10,595 bases of DNA from Paraclostridium ghonii (GCF_023653455.1 NZ_JAKEDR010000117.1:1-10595); one strand, 5' to 3'; shown: positions 1 to 7,366, numbered from the stretch's first letter. Notes: generated from the sequence alone by a model not told the origin. Program-made: numbers and translations.

Positions 1-55
1 AATATAAACTCTTTATACTTTAAATATAATATAGAAGTGCTAGTTTAAGCCTTCC

Positions 56-69
56 AGAACGTTTGTTCT
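56..69. promoter_or_regulatory. LexA/SOS-box-like palindrome (candidate)
   Basis: The sequence AGAAC-GTTT-GTTCT is a perfect 5-bp inverted repeat with a 4-base spacer. Its core, GAAC-N4-GTTC, is the core of the Gram-positive LexA operator (B. subtilis consensus CGAAC-RNRY-GTTYG). The outer bases are A/T rather than C/G and the third spacer base does not fit. Flanking bases do not extend the pairing and no T-tract follows, so it is not a terminator. It lies about 200 bases upstream of the nearest promoter in the window, so if it is real it may serve a gene beyond the left edge. Operator function is inference. Confidence 0.35.
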
Positions 70-267
70 ATGTAAATTAAACTTAAATTATACTTTATAA
101 TTTGCTTTTTAAAGCTTTTTAAGTTATATCCCTATATAATTAATCTAAAAATATAAAATATAGACGTAAATTGTGTTTAAATAGGTTTTATGAGATTTTA
201 TAAAAAATACAACTTATTTGTTTAAAATAATATAATTATGTAAACTAAATTTATTAAAATTTATTTT

Positions 268-296
268 TTTACAACTTAATCATGCTTTATTATTAT
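268..296 (+). promoter_or_regulatory. SigA-type promoter for the M29 aminopeptidase
   Basis: A TTTACA -35 element (268-273) and a TATTAT -10 element (291-296) are separated by exactly 17 bases. Both differ from the housekeeping consensus at one position. Transcription would start near 303, giving a leader of about 30 bases before the ATG at 335. A second TATAAT at 296-301 overlaps but has no -35 at the right distance. Confidence 0.55.
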
Positions 297-334
297 ATAA
301 TTTAATTAACAAGTATATATTATTGGAGGTTATT

Positions 335-1561
335 ATGGAATTTGAAATTAAATTAAAAAAATATGCTCATTTAGCTGTACAAGTAGGAGTAAATTTACAA
401 AAAGGACAAACACTCCTTCTAAGAGCACCTATATCTTGTAAAGATTTTGCTAGAGAAATAGTAGATGCAGCTTATAATTTAGGTGCTAGAGATGTTGAGA
501 TTGAATGGAACGATGAAGAAAGTTCTTTAATAAGATATCTTAAAGCTCCAGAAGATGTTTTTGAAGAATTTCCTAAATGGAAAGTAGAAAAATATAATTC
601 ATTATTAGAAAAAGGAGCATGTATTATAAATATAGGTTCTTCTAATCCTACCATATTTAAAGATGTAGATCCTATAAGAATGCAAAAATCTAGTAAAGCT
701 TATAATAACGCTATTCCTTTATGGAGAGATGCTATTATATCAGATAAAATAAGATGGACTATAGTATCAGCTCCTAGTAAAGAATGGGCATCTAAAGTGT
801 TCCCTGATATAGATAAAGATTTGGCAGTAAATAAATTATGGGATTACATATTTAAATGTACTAGAATAGATATAGATGATCCTATCATAGCTTGGAAAAA
901 TCATAATTCTAAACTTTATGAAAAGGTTAAATTCTTAAATGAAAATAAATTTAAATCTCTACACTTTAAATCTGATAAAACGGATTTACATATGGAGTTA
1001 CCTGAAGGGCATCTATGGGCTGGAGGTGCTAGTGTAGATCCAGACAATATAGAATTTACAGCAAATATCCCAACAGAAGAAGTATATACCCTACCCCACA
1101 AATTTAAAGTAGATGGTATTGTTTCAAACACTAAACCATTTATATACAACGGAACTATAATAGATAACTTTACATTAACTTTCAAAGACGGAAAAGTTGT
1201 GGATTATAATGCAGAAATAGGTTATGAATCATTGAAATCTTTATTAGAACTAGATAATGGATCTTGTTATTTAGGTGAAGTTGCATTAGTTGAGGATAAC
1301 TCACCTATTTCTAATACTGGAATAGTTTACTATACTACTTTATATGATGAGAATGCATCTTGTCACCTTGCTTTAGGGTCTGCATATAAAACAAGTATGA
1401 AAAATGGTAGTGAAATTTCTAAAGATGAAATGGATAAATACGGTATAAATGATAGTATAACTCATGAAGATTTCATGATAGGTTCTAATGACATGAATAT
1501 AATTGGTATAACTAAAGATGGAAAAGAAATACAAATATTTAAAAATGGAAATTGGGCATAA
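335..1561 (+). CDS. M29 family (thermophilic-type) aminopeptidase
   Basis: This is a 408-residue cytoplasmic metallopeptidase of the AmpS/PepS/AmpT family, which removes N-terminal amino acids from peptides using a two-metal site. The expected metal ligands are visible: E249 (in IPTEEV), E315 (in LGEV), H344 and Y351 (in CHLALGSAY), and H377 and D379 (in THEDFMIG). The length matches the family. The frame can be opened at a TTG at 323, but that codon runs into the GGAGG at 325-329. The ATG at 335, five bases after that motif, is the real start. It has its own promoter, is monocistronic, and its stop codon lies in the terminator at 1560-1590. The likely role is peptide turnover for nutrition. 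Family assignment is firm; substrate preference cannot be read from sequence. Confidence 0.93.
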   Translation: MEFEIKLKKYAHLAVQVGVNLQKGQTLLLRAPISCKDFAREIVDAAYNLGARDVEIEWNDEESSLIRYLKAPEDVFEEFPKWKVEKYNSLLEKGACIINIGSSNPTIFKDVDPIRMQKSSKAYNNAIPLWRDAIISDKIRWTIVSAPSKEWASKVFPDIDKDLAVNKLWDYIFKCTRIDIDDPIIAWKNHNSKLYEKVKFLNENKFKSLHFKSDKTDLHMELPEGHLWAGGASVDPDNIEFTANIPTEEVYTLPHKFKVDGIVSNTKPFIYNGTIIDNFTLTFKDGKVVDYNAEIGYESLKSLLELDNGSCYLGEVALVEDNSPISNTGIVYYTTLYDENASCHLALGSAYKTSMKNGSEISKDEMDKYGINDSITHEDFMIGSNDMNIIGITKDGKEIQIFKNGNWA

Positions 1562-1590
1562 AAAAAGGATATATTCTATATCCTTTTTTT
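1560..1590. terminator. Bidirectional intrinsic terminator, aminopeptidase / ispH
   Basis: A perfect 14-bp inverted repeat (1560-1573 with 1577-1590) has a three-base TTC loop, an A-run on the left and a seven-T run on the right, so it works on either strand. The stem starts inside the aminopeptidase TAA (1559-1561) and ends four bases from the last base of ispH (1595). It serves both the plus-strand aminopeptidase and the minus-strand six-gene operon. Confidence 0.9.
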
Positions 1591-1594
1591 ATGC

Positions 1595-2434
1595 CTATAA
1601 AGATTTAATATAATTTACAACATCTTTAATAATCCAATCAGGAGTAGAGGCTCCTGCTGTTAATCCAACTTTACTGAATCCCTTAAAGTCCTCTGCATTT
1701 AATTCATCTACAGTTTCTATAGCTAATGTAGGTACATACTTCTTACATATTTGAACTAACTTTTGAGTATTAGAACTATGTTTCCCTCCAACGACTACCA
1801 TCATATCAACTTCTGATGATATCTCTTTTGCTGCTTCTTGTCTAACTTTAGTTGCAGAGCATATTGTATTATTAAATATTACATTATCAAGCTTATTAGA
1901 TAAAGCTTCTAAAATTTTATTATATAAATCAACATTGATTGTAGTCTGAGATACTACACAATACTTTTTATCTTTATCTAAACTTATATTTTCTAAGTCC
2001 TCTAAAGTTTTTATTATAATAGCTTCATTATTACACCATCCATTTATTCCGATAACCTCAGGGTGCTTAGAATCTCCTATAACAATTATACTAAAACCTT
2101 TAGAATAGTATTTTTTTGCGATTTCATGAATTTTTTTTACAAAAGGACAAGTTGTATCAATTACGTTAAGGCCTTTTTCCTTAGACTCTTCATACACAAC
2201 TTTTCCTACTCCATGACTTCTAATAATCATACTATTTGATGTAGGAACTTCGCTTACTTCGTCAATAGTCCTTAATCCATTTTCCTCATATTTTAAAACT
2301 GCTTGCTTATTATGAATCAATGGGCCAAGAGCATATATTCCATCTTCACTTTTTTGAAGTTCATCCCAAGCCATTTTCATAGCTCTTTTAACTCCAAAGC
2401 AAAATCCTGCATTTTTAGCTATTTTGACTTCCAT
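1595..2434 (-). CDS. ispH: 4-hydroxy-3-methylbut-2-enyl diphosphate reductase (IspH/LytB)
   Basis: This 279-residue iron-sulfur enzyme carries out the last step of the MEP isoprenoid pathway, reducing HMBPP to IPP and DMAPP. The three cluster ligands are C12 (NAGFCFGV), C96 (DTTCPFV) and C192 (NTICSAT). Substrate-pocket residues H41, H74, H124 and E126 (HPEV), the SQTT motif near 162-165 and SSN at 220-222 are all present. The frame extends to a TTG at 2440, but that codon abuts the AGGGGGA ribosome binding site (2441-2447). The ATG at 2434 has 6-base spacing and is chosen. It is the last gene of the operon, and the plsC stop codon lies inside its ribosome binding site. Many clostridial IspH proteins carry a C-terminal ribosomal S1 domain; this one ends at the normal stand-alone length. 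Confidence 0.96.
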   Translation of the reverse strand: MEVKIAKNAGFCFGVKRAMKMAWDELQKSEDGIYALGPLIHNKQAVLKYEENGLRTIDEVSEVPTSNSMIIRSHGVGKVVYEESKEKGLNVIDTTCPFVKKIHEIAKKYYSKGFSIIVIGDSKHPEVIGINGWCNNEAIIIKTLEDLENISLDKDKKYCVVSQTTINVDLYNKILEALSNKLDNVIFNNTICSATKVRQEAAKEISSEVDMMVVVGGKHSSNTQKLVQICKKYVPTLAIETVDELNAEDFKGFSKVGLTAGASTPDWIIKDVVNYIKSL

Positions 2435-2445
2435 ACACAATCCCC

Positions 2446-3045
2446 CTATTTTGCATGCTTATAATAGTTTTCTTTTATTACCTCTAATACATTTTGAGAT
2501 AATCTTTGATAATCATCACTTGTTAGTTTTTCTTTATAGTAGTCCTCAAATGATATAGGTTTATCTATGTAAATAGTTACTCTATTGAATATTCTATAGT
2601 TACTTATTATAGACATAGGTACTACTAAAGATTTTCCTTTTACCGCAAACATCCCAAGACCTGCTTTAGCTTCTAAAAAACCAACATCCTTACTTCTAGT
2701 ACCCTCAGGAAACATTCCTATACATCCATTATTTCTAAGAACTTTTAAAATACTTTTTATAGTAGATGCAGTTGGATTCCCTCTATCTATAGGTATAACA
2801 TTTATTTTATTTAATATATATCCTAAAGGTTTTATTTTAAACAATTCTTTTTTAGCAACAGCCGTAATAGGTCTATTTTTGTGCATACATGCAGCTAAAA
2901 AGACTGGATCTAAATTTGATTTATGATTTGCTGCAATTATTATAGAACCCTCTTGAGGTATATTTTCAATCCCTACAACCTTAAATTTAAAAAATACACT
3001 TGAGAATGCTTTTAAAACTCCTGTTACAAAATTATAAAATTTCAC
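2446..3045 (-). CDS. plsC: 1-acyl-sn-glycerol-3-phosphate acyltransferase (PlsC family)
   Basis: This 199-residue membrane-associated acyltransferase is predicted to acylate lysophosphatidic acid to phosphatidic acid in phospholipid synthesis. The four family motifs are present in order: the catalytic HX4D (H41 and D46 in NHKSNLD), motif II (VIPIDR, ending at R88), motif III (FPEGTRS, 112-118) and motif IV (VVPMS, 141-145). A hydrophobic N-terminal stretch could sit at the membrane. The start is GTG at 3045, with AAGGGAGA (3051-3058) upstream. An ATG one base earlier is out of frame and reads straight into TGA. It is fifth in the operon, 22 bases after cmk and 11 bases before ispH. Length and motifs are typical; acyl-donor preference is unknown. 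Confidence 0.93.
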   Translation of the reverse strand: MKFYNFVTGVLKAFSSVFFKFKVVGIENIPQEGSIIIAANHKSNLDPVFLAACMHKNRPITAVAKKELFKIKPLGYILNKINVIPIDRGNPTASTIKSILKVLRNNGCIGMFPEGTRSKDVGFLEAKAGLGMFAVKGKSLVVPMSIISNYRIFNRVTIYIDKPISFEDYYKEKLTSDDYQRLSQNVLEVIKENYYKHAK

Positions 3046-3067
3046 ATTAATCTCCCTTCAATTCAAC

Positions 3068-3715
3068 TTACTTTATTTTATTTATAACTGATTGAACTAC
3101 TTTTTCTATACTTTTTCCACTTGTATCAATCTCAATTGCATCGTTAGCTTTAACTAAAGGTGCAAATTCTCTATTAGAATCTATTTCATCTCTTCTTATT
3201 ACATCGTTAATAACTTCTTCTACAGTAGTTCTATATCCTTTTTTTATAAGTTCTTTATATCGTCTTTCTCCTCTTTCTTGTGGAGAAGCTACTAAGAAAA
3301 ATTTATAGTCTGCATTAGGAAAAACATATGAACCTATATCTCTCCCATCTAATATAACAGAATTTCTATTACCTATATCTCTTTGTACATCCACCATTAA
3401 ATGTCTAACCTCTTTTATTTGGGCTATATTAGATACATTGTGACTAACTTCTGGAGTTCTTATTTCTTCTTTTAAAATTTTACCGTCAAGGTATATGTTA
3501 TTATCTTTAAAATCTATATCACTATTTTTAGCAATTTTAACTATTTCATTTTCATCATTTATATCTATATTATTTTTAAGAATTTTATATGTTATTGCTC
3601 TATACATTGCACCTGTATCTATATAGTTTATATCTAGTTTATCTGCTACTATTTTTGCTATTGTACTTTTTCCTGCACCTGCTGGTCCATCTACTGCTAT
3701 TACTAAATTATTCAT
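3068..3715 (-). CDS. cmk: Cytidylate kinase
   Basis: This 215-residue cytosolic enzyme phosphorylates CMP and dCMP with ATP to recycle pyrimidine nucleotides. It shows the P-loop GPAGAGKST (10-18), the DTGAMYRA substrate motif (33-40), LDGRDIGS (122-129), the lid arginines RR at 151-152 and the C-terminal signature R175-D176 to D180, then PLVKANDA (186-193). Length matches bacterial Cmk. A GTG at 3724 is in frame but lies in the AGGAG ribosome binding site (3724-3728); the ATG at 3715, eight bases downstream, is the start. The aroH stop codon (3727-3729) overlaps that ribosome binding site, so translation is probably coupled. Clustering of cmk with plsC and ispH is common in Firmicutes. Confidence 0.96.
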   Translation of the reverse strand: MNNLVIAVDGPAGAGKSTIAKIVADKLDINYIDTGAMYRAITYKILKNNIDINDENEIVKIAKNSDIDFKDNNIYLDGKILKEEIRTPEVSHNVSNIAQIKEVRHLMVDVQRDIGNRNSVILDGRDIGSYVFPNADYKFFLVASPQERGERRYKELIKKGYRTTVEEVINDVIRRDEIDSNREFAPLVKANDAIEIDTSGKSIEKVVQSVINKIK

Positions 3716-3726
3716 ATCGTTCACTC

Positions 3727-4092
3727 CTATTTAACTATATCTGGTCTTAAATTTTTAGCATTATTTAAATATATATGTTTGATATCAGACTTACTCTTTT
3801 CACTATTTATGCTTACCATAACCCTGATACATTTTTCTAAACTACCTTGTATATATTTTTCTTCAAAATTAAGCAATGGGGTATCACAAATATTTAGAAA
3901 ATCCCTTACTGCTACAGACGGATATACCGCATCTAAATCCCTAGTCATTGTGAAAACCATGCTTATGATATCTTCTACTAATAAGTTATTTTCTTTTATT
4001 ATAGTTTCAACTAGTATCTTAGTTTCATTTAATATTTCCTCTATGGAGTTTTGATTAACTGTTGTCGCGCCTCTAATTGCTAATACTTTCAT
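3727..4092 (-). CDS. aroH: Chorismate mutase, AroH class
   Basis: This 121-residue monofunctional chorismate mutase converts chorismate to prephenate for phenylalanine and tyrosine synthesis. It aligns without gaps to the B. subtilis trimeric AroH fold: R7 (in IRGATTV), Y57 in place of Phe57, E78, R90 (in KCIRVMV) and Y108 (in HIYLN) are at matching positions. Position 75, a substrate-contacting cysteine in B. subtilis, is asparagine here. The ATG at 4092 overlaps the upstream flavoprotein stop codon as TAATG, with AGGAAG (4102-4107) as ribosome binding site. No other aromatic pathway gene is nearby, so its placement is metabolic-operon context rather than a shikimate cluster. Confidence 0.94.
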   Translation of the reverse strand: MKVLAIRGATTVNQNSIEEILNETKILVETIIKENNLLVEDIISMVFTMTRDLDAVYPSVAVRDFLNICDTPLLNFEEKYIQGSLEKCIRVMVSINSEKSKSDIKHIYLNNAKNLRPDIVK

Positions 4093-5297
4093 TAATAATC
4101 ACTTCCTGCTAAATATCCTGTTGAAAAAGCTATTTGTAGATTGTATCCTCCTGTTTCAGCATCTACATCTATAACTTCCCCAGCAAAGAATAAATTTTTA
4201 ATTATTTTAGATTCTAAGTTTGATGAGTTTATTTCTTTTACGCTAATTCCTCCACTAGTTACCATAGCAGCTTTAATATTTAACATTTCAGAAACTGTTA
4301 GCTTCATATTTTTTATATATTCAATAATTTTCAACTCATCGTCTTTTTTTAATTCATTTGGCTTTGCTTCGCTTAAATCAAGTAAACTTAAAATTTCTTT
4401 TAAAAAGTTTTGAGGTAATATGCTTTTTAAATTTGTTAAAATATTTTTATTTGGATTTTCTCTTATTATTTTTGATAAATCATCATTCGGAATTTGTGGT
4501 AAAAAATCAATTGAAACTTCAATAGGATTGTTATCAAGTACTTTATTTATATATGAAGAAAATTTTAGTATTGCAGGTCCTGATATTCCGAAATGTGTAA
4601 ATATCATATCTCCTTGAGTTTCAATTTTTTTCTTTTTAATTTTAGTACTTATACAAACATTTTGCATAGATACACCTTGAAGATTTTTAACAAAGCTTTC
4701 TTTCGTAACTAAAGGTATTAATGCTGGATATAATGGCTTTATTTCATGTCCATATTTTTTCAATATTGCAAACATAGATCCATCAGATCCAGTAGCTGGA
4801 TAACTCTTACCACCAGTAGTTAATATAAGCTTGTCACAACTGATTTTTTCATCTTTGTTGGTTATGACTCCTTTAGCTTCATTATTTTCTATTATCAAGT
4901 CACAAACTGTGGTGTTATACATTATATCAACTTTATTTTTTATAAGGTCATTTACAAGTATATTTATAACATCATCTGCCTTATCAGACTTAGTATATAC
5001 TTTTTCATCATACTCAACCTTATATTCTAAATTATTCTTTCTAAAGTATTCTAATAAATCATAGTTTGAAAATGTATAAAAAGAACTATATAAAAACTTT
5101 TTATTATTAACTATTTTGTCAAAAAAGTCCTCTATATTCCTATTATTAGTTATATTACATCTTCCACCACCTGTAAGCTTAAGCTTCTTTCCTACTTCAT
5201 TGTTTCTTTCTATTAAAATTACTTCATTTTGTTTTGAAGCTGAAATTGCTGCCATTATCCCGGCAGGACCACCTCCAACAACTATAACTTTTGCCAT
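4092..5297 (-). CDS. HI0933/BaiN-type FAD-dependent oxidoreductase
   Basis: This 401-residue flavoprotein of the HI0933/YhiN family also includes BaiN-like enzymes and is often annotated as NAD(P)/FAD-dependent or aminoacetone oxidase-like. An N-terminal dinucleotide fold is seen as VVGGGPAGIMAA (6-17) with the acidic E30 that ends the second strand. Family signatures follow: KLTGGGRCNITN (40-51), TGGKSYPATGSDG (161-173), FTHFGISGPAIL (233-244), TSGG (347-350) and the C-terminal FAGEVIDVDAETGGYNLQIA. The physiological substrate is not known for most members. A TTG start at 5318 is possible, but the AAGGAG (5307-5312) points to the ATG at 5297. It follows the phosphatase by 13 bases and overlaps aroH by one base. 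I would not infer bile-acid activity from family membership. Confidence 0.92.
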   Translation of the reverse strand: MAKVIVVGGGPAGIMAAISASKQNEVILIERNNEVGKKLKLTGGGRCNITNNRNIEDFFDKIVNNKKFLYSSFYTFSNYDLLEYFRKNNLEYKVEYDEKVYTKSDKADDVINILVNDLIKNKVDIMYNTTVCDLIIENNEAKGVITNKDEKISCDKLILTTGGKSYPATGSDGSMFAILKKYGHEIKPLYPALIPLVTKESFVKNLQGVSMQNVCISTKIKKKKIETQGDMIFTHFGISGPAILKFSSYINKVLDNNPIEVSIDFLPQIPNDDLSKIIRENPNKNILTNLKSILPQNFLKEILSLLDLSEAKPNELKKDDELKIIEYIKNMKLTVSEMLNIKAAMVTSGGISVKEINSSNLESKIIKNLFFAGEVIDVDAETGGYNLQIAFSTGYLAGSDY

Positions 5298-5310
5298 ATT
5301 TATAATCTCC

Positions 5311-5955
5311 TTATTCAAGTGCTGAGTTATTTATTTTTTCGTTATTTTTTATATGAGTAGTATCATTCATTTTTATTATAACTGGACCATAATCTCTATA
5401 TTCAACTATATTTAAAGCTGTATTATCTTGTTTGATTCTATATATATTTTCCATACCTGAATTTAAGAAAGATAAAAGCATAACTCTAACCGTTACAGAG
5501 TGAGTTACAAGTAGTATATGTTTGTTATCGTATTTACTATTAAGTTCATTTATAAAGTTATCTACTCTATCTTTTATTATATGTAACGTTTCCCCTTCAG
5601 GAATTTCAACTAAATGAGGTTCATTTCTCCATGTATTATATATATCTGCATAGTTTACTTTTATTTCATCTATCAATAAACCTTCCCATTTACCAAATCC
5701 CATTTCTCTAAGAGCTGGAGTTTCACAAACTTTTATTCCTATACCCTCACCAAGTATATTAGCAGTTTGAACAGCTCTTCCTAAATCACTACAAAATATG
5801 TAATCTATTTTGTGGTTATTAGCTAAACTAATAGCAAGTTCATTGGCTTGCTCTACACCTTTTTCTGTTAAATCTGAGTTGCCGTGTCCTTGAGTTTTAC
5901 CTAATATATTCCAGTTTGTTTGTCCATGCCTTACTATATAAAAAGTATTTGCCAT
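5311..5955 (-). CDS. Histidine phosphatase (phosphoglycerate mutase-like) family protein
   Basis: This 214-residue protein of the branch-1 histidine phosphatase superfamily is probably cytosolic. The catalytic RHG is R9-H10-G11 (in VRHGQTNWN). Other active-site residues are R60 (SDLGRAVQTA), E84 (LREMGFGKWEG) and the second histidine H152 (VTHSVTVR). The C-terminal NDTTHI resembles PhoE/CobC-like phosphatases more than glycolytic mutases, so a small phosphoester substrate is likely but unidentified. The ATG at 5955 follows AGGAGG (5962-5967) by six bases. It is the first gene of the six-gene operon, and its stop codon overlaps the ribosome binding site of the flavoprotein gene. Confidence 0.92.
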   Translation of the reverse strand: MANTFYIVRHGQTNWNILGKTQGHGNSDLTEKGVEQANELAISLANNHKIDYIFCSDLGRAVQTANILGEGIGIKVCETPALREMGFGKWEGLLIDEIKVNYADIYNTWRNEPHLVEIPEGETLHIIKDRVDNFINELNSKYDNKHILLVTHSVTVRVMLLSFLNSGMENIYRIKQDNTALNIVEYRDYGPVIIKMNDTTHIKNNEKINNSALE

Positions 5956-6007
5956 AAGTAGCCTCCTGTATTTATATATCTTTATTTTTAACGTTCATCA
6001 AAATTTT

Positions 6008-6013
6008 ATTATA
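6008..6013 (-). promoter_or_regulatory. Probable -10 element of the six-gene operon
   Basis: Read on the minus strand, this is a perfect TATAAT within GATATAATAAAA. The -35 region 17 bases upstream is only a T-run, so the promoter looks weak in that element. Transcription would start near 6001, giving a leader of about 45 bases before the phosphatase ATG. It is the only consensus -10 in the gap on that strand. Confidence 0.45.
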
Positions 6014-6104
6014 TCATAATTTTCCAAATTAAAAAACTTAAACATACAAATATTCATTTAAGGACAATATATATAACAATAATAATAAAGGAGTTTTGAA
6101 AAAT

Positions 6105-7331
6105 ATGACATTCAAATATCAATATTTAATTGTTGTAATATTTATATCTAGCTTATTACTTGGAATAGGCATTAACAAAACAGAAATTGATAATTCATCT
6201 ACCATATATAAAAATATCTATATAGAAGATACAAATGTTTCTCTTTTAACATTTAATGAAGCTTTAAATTTAGTTCAATCTATATATAAAGAAAAACCAA
6301 TTAAGTTAATCTATGAAAATAAAACTTATATTATAAATCCAGAAGATATAAATTTAAAATTTAATATAGAAAAAGCTGTAAAAGAAGCTTATTTTTTTAC
6401 TAGAAATGATGATATCATAAATAATTTTAAAAGAAAATCAAGTTTAAGACTTAAAAATAAATACCACATAAAATTAGTTAGTACCTATGACGAAGTTAAG
6501 CTAAGTAAAATAATTAATGATATTTGTAAAGAAATAGATATAAGAGAAGTTAATGCAACTATAAACATAGATGACAAAGGGTCTATTAAAAGAACTAAAT
6601 CTAAAAATGGTAAAAAAGTTGATAAGATTAAACTGAAAGAATCTATATACAATCTGATAATAAATAAAAAAATAAACAACTTGAAAATCCCTGTAAATAT
6701 AGTTGAACCTAAGGTAACTACAGAAAATGTCAATTCTATAAATACAGTATTAGGCCAATTTAGCACCACTTTTAACTATACAACTTCTAGAGGCAATAAT
6801 ATAAATGTTGCCGCAAATAGTACTAGCAATAAATTGATAATGCCGCATAAAGAGTTTTCATACAATAATTCTACAGGAGCTAGGACATGGCATAACGGTT
6901 ATAAAACAGCTAAAATTATAGTAGGCGGAAAATATGTAAATGGTGAAGGTGGTGGAGTCTGTCAAGTCTCAACTACAATATACAATGCTGCATTGATTTC
7001 TGGAATGAATATATCAGAAGTTCATAATCATACATTTGTATCAAGATATGCTCCAGCAGGGCGTGATGCTGCTGTATCTTATGGGTATACAGATTTTAAG
7101 TTTGAGAATCCTCTTATGCATCCTGTATATATTAAAAATACAGTAAATAAAGGTATTATAACATCTAAAATTTACGGATGTGATAAAGATAGAGAAAGGC
7201 TTTATATTATAACTAAAAGTAACTATGATCAAGATAAAATTAAAGTTGATACTTATAGGGTTTATTTGGACGAAGAAGGAAATATTATTAGAGAAGAACT
7301 TGTAAATAAAAACACATATAATAAAAAATAA
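6105..7331 (+). CDS. Membrane-anchored VanW-domain protein with PG-binding-4-like region
   Basis: This 408-residue protein has an N-terminal hydrophobic anchor (about 5-23), so the rest is likely extracytoplasmic. Residues about 30-205 resemble the YoaR/PG_binding_4 region often found in clostridial envelope proteins. Residues about 217-358 form the VanW domain: the GGGVCQVSTTIYNAAL motif (C286), a histidine pair H307/H309, PAGRDAAVSYGYTD (R320, D321) and FKFENP. A charged C-terminal tail follows. The molecular function of VanW domains is not settled; the name comes from vanB-type vancomycin clusters, and nothing here indicates resistance. A TTG at 6096 is only two bases from AAAGGAG (6087-6093), so the ATG at 6105 (11-base spacing) is preferred. 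The gene is monocistronic and divergent from the operon. I found no convincing promoter. Confidence 0.88.
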   Translation: MTFKYQYLIVVIFISSLLLGIGINKTEIDNSSTIYKNIYIEDTNVSLLTFNEALNLVQSIYKEKPIKLIYENKTYIINPEDINLKFNIEKAVKEAYFFTRNDDIINNFKRKSSLRLKNKYHIKLVSTYDEVKLSKIINDICKEIDIREVNATINIDDKGSIKRTKSKNGKKVDKIKLKESIYNLIINKKINNLKIPVNIVEPKVTTENVNSINTVLGQFSTTFNYTTSRGNNINVAANSTSNKLIMPHKEFSYNNSTGARTWHNGYKTAKIIVGGKYVNGEGGGVCQVSTTIYNAALISGMNISEVHNHTFVSRYAPAGRDAAVSYGYTDFKFENPLMHPVYIKNTVNKGIITSKIYGCDKDRERLYIITKSNYDQDKIKVDTYRVYLDEEGNIIREELVNKNTYNKK

Positions 7332-7366
7332 AGTAATAGAACACTCGTTCTATTACTTTATTTTTT
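7323..7366. terminator. Bidirectional intrinsic terminator shared by VanW and glucosaminidase genes
   Basis: A perfect 20-bp inverted repeat (7323-7342 with 7347-7366) with an ACTC loop carries a six-A run on the left and a six-T run on the right. It contains the VanW stop codon (7329-7331) and the glucosaminidase stop codon (7353-7355), and encodes the last few residues of both proteins. The apex has the form AGAAC-N4-GTTCT. Confidence 0.92.

Larger units (their letters stand above)
1..334. other. AT-rich intergenic leader without a gene
   Basis: No open frame here has a ribosome binding site; the longest ATG frames I can read are about 10 codons (for example from 190) and look incidental. 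The stretch holds a GAAC-N4-GTTC palindrome at 56-69 and a promoter near 268-296, both listed separately. It also has a short GCTTT/AAAGC inverted repeat at 104-115, too weak to be a terminator, and a 9-base direct repeat TACAACTTA at 208-216 and 270-278. A TATAAT at 25-30 could belong to a gene beyond the left edge. I see no structured RNA or riboswitch. Confidence 0.6.

Noticed and set aside
104..120. Small inverted repeat followed by a T-run, possible terminator of an upstream gene
   Set aside because: The stem is only 5 bp, mostly A-T, with a two-base loop, so it would not be stable enough.
208..278. Direct repeat TACAACTTA as an operator or CRISPR-like repeat
   Set aside because: Only two 9-base copies 62 bases apart in very AT-rich DNA; chance is a sufficient explanation.
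323..334. Longer N-terminus of the aminopeptidase from a TTG at 323
   Set aside because: The TTG runs into the GGAGG ribosome binding site at 325-329, and the ATG at 335 has proper spacing.
3779..4054. Plus-strand open frame of 91 codons opposite aroH
   Set aside because: It is antisense to a gene with strong family conservation and has no ribosome binding site. The same applies to the other antisense frames at 472-654, 916-1185, 4141-4413, 4420-4617, 4831-5064, 5116-5325, 6485-6769, 7041-7232 and 9670-9957.
4092..5297. Bile-acid-converting BaiN
   Set aside because: The family match is broad and no other bai gene is nearby, so a bile-acid role cannot be supported.
6105..7331. Vancomycin resistance determinant
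   Set aside because: Only a VanW domain is present. No vanH, vanA/B ligase, vanX or two-component regulator lies nearby, and VanW proteins are common in susceptible Clostridia.
7338..7351. Second LexA-like AGAAC-N4-GTTCT site
   Set aside because: It is the apex of a 20-bp terminator hairpin between convergent genes, where an operator would have nothing to control.
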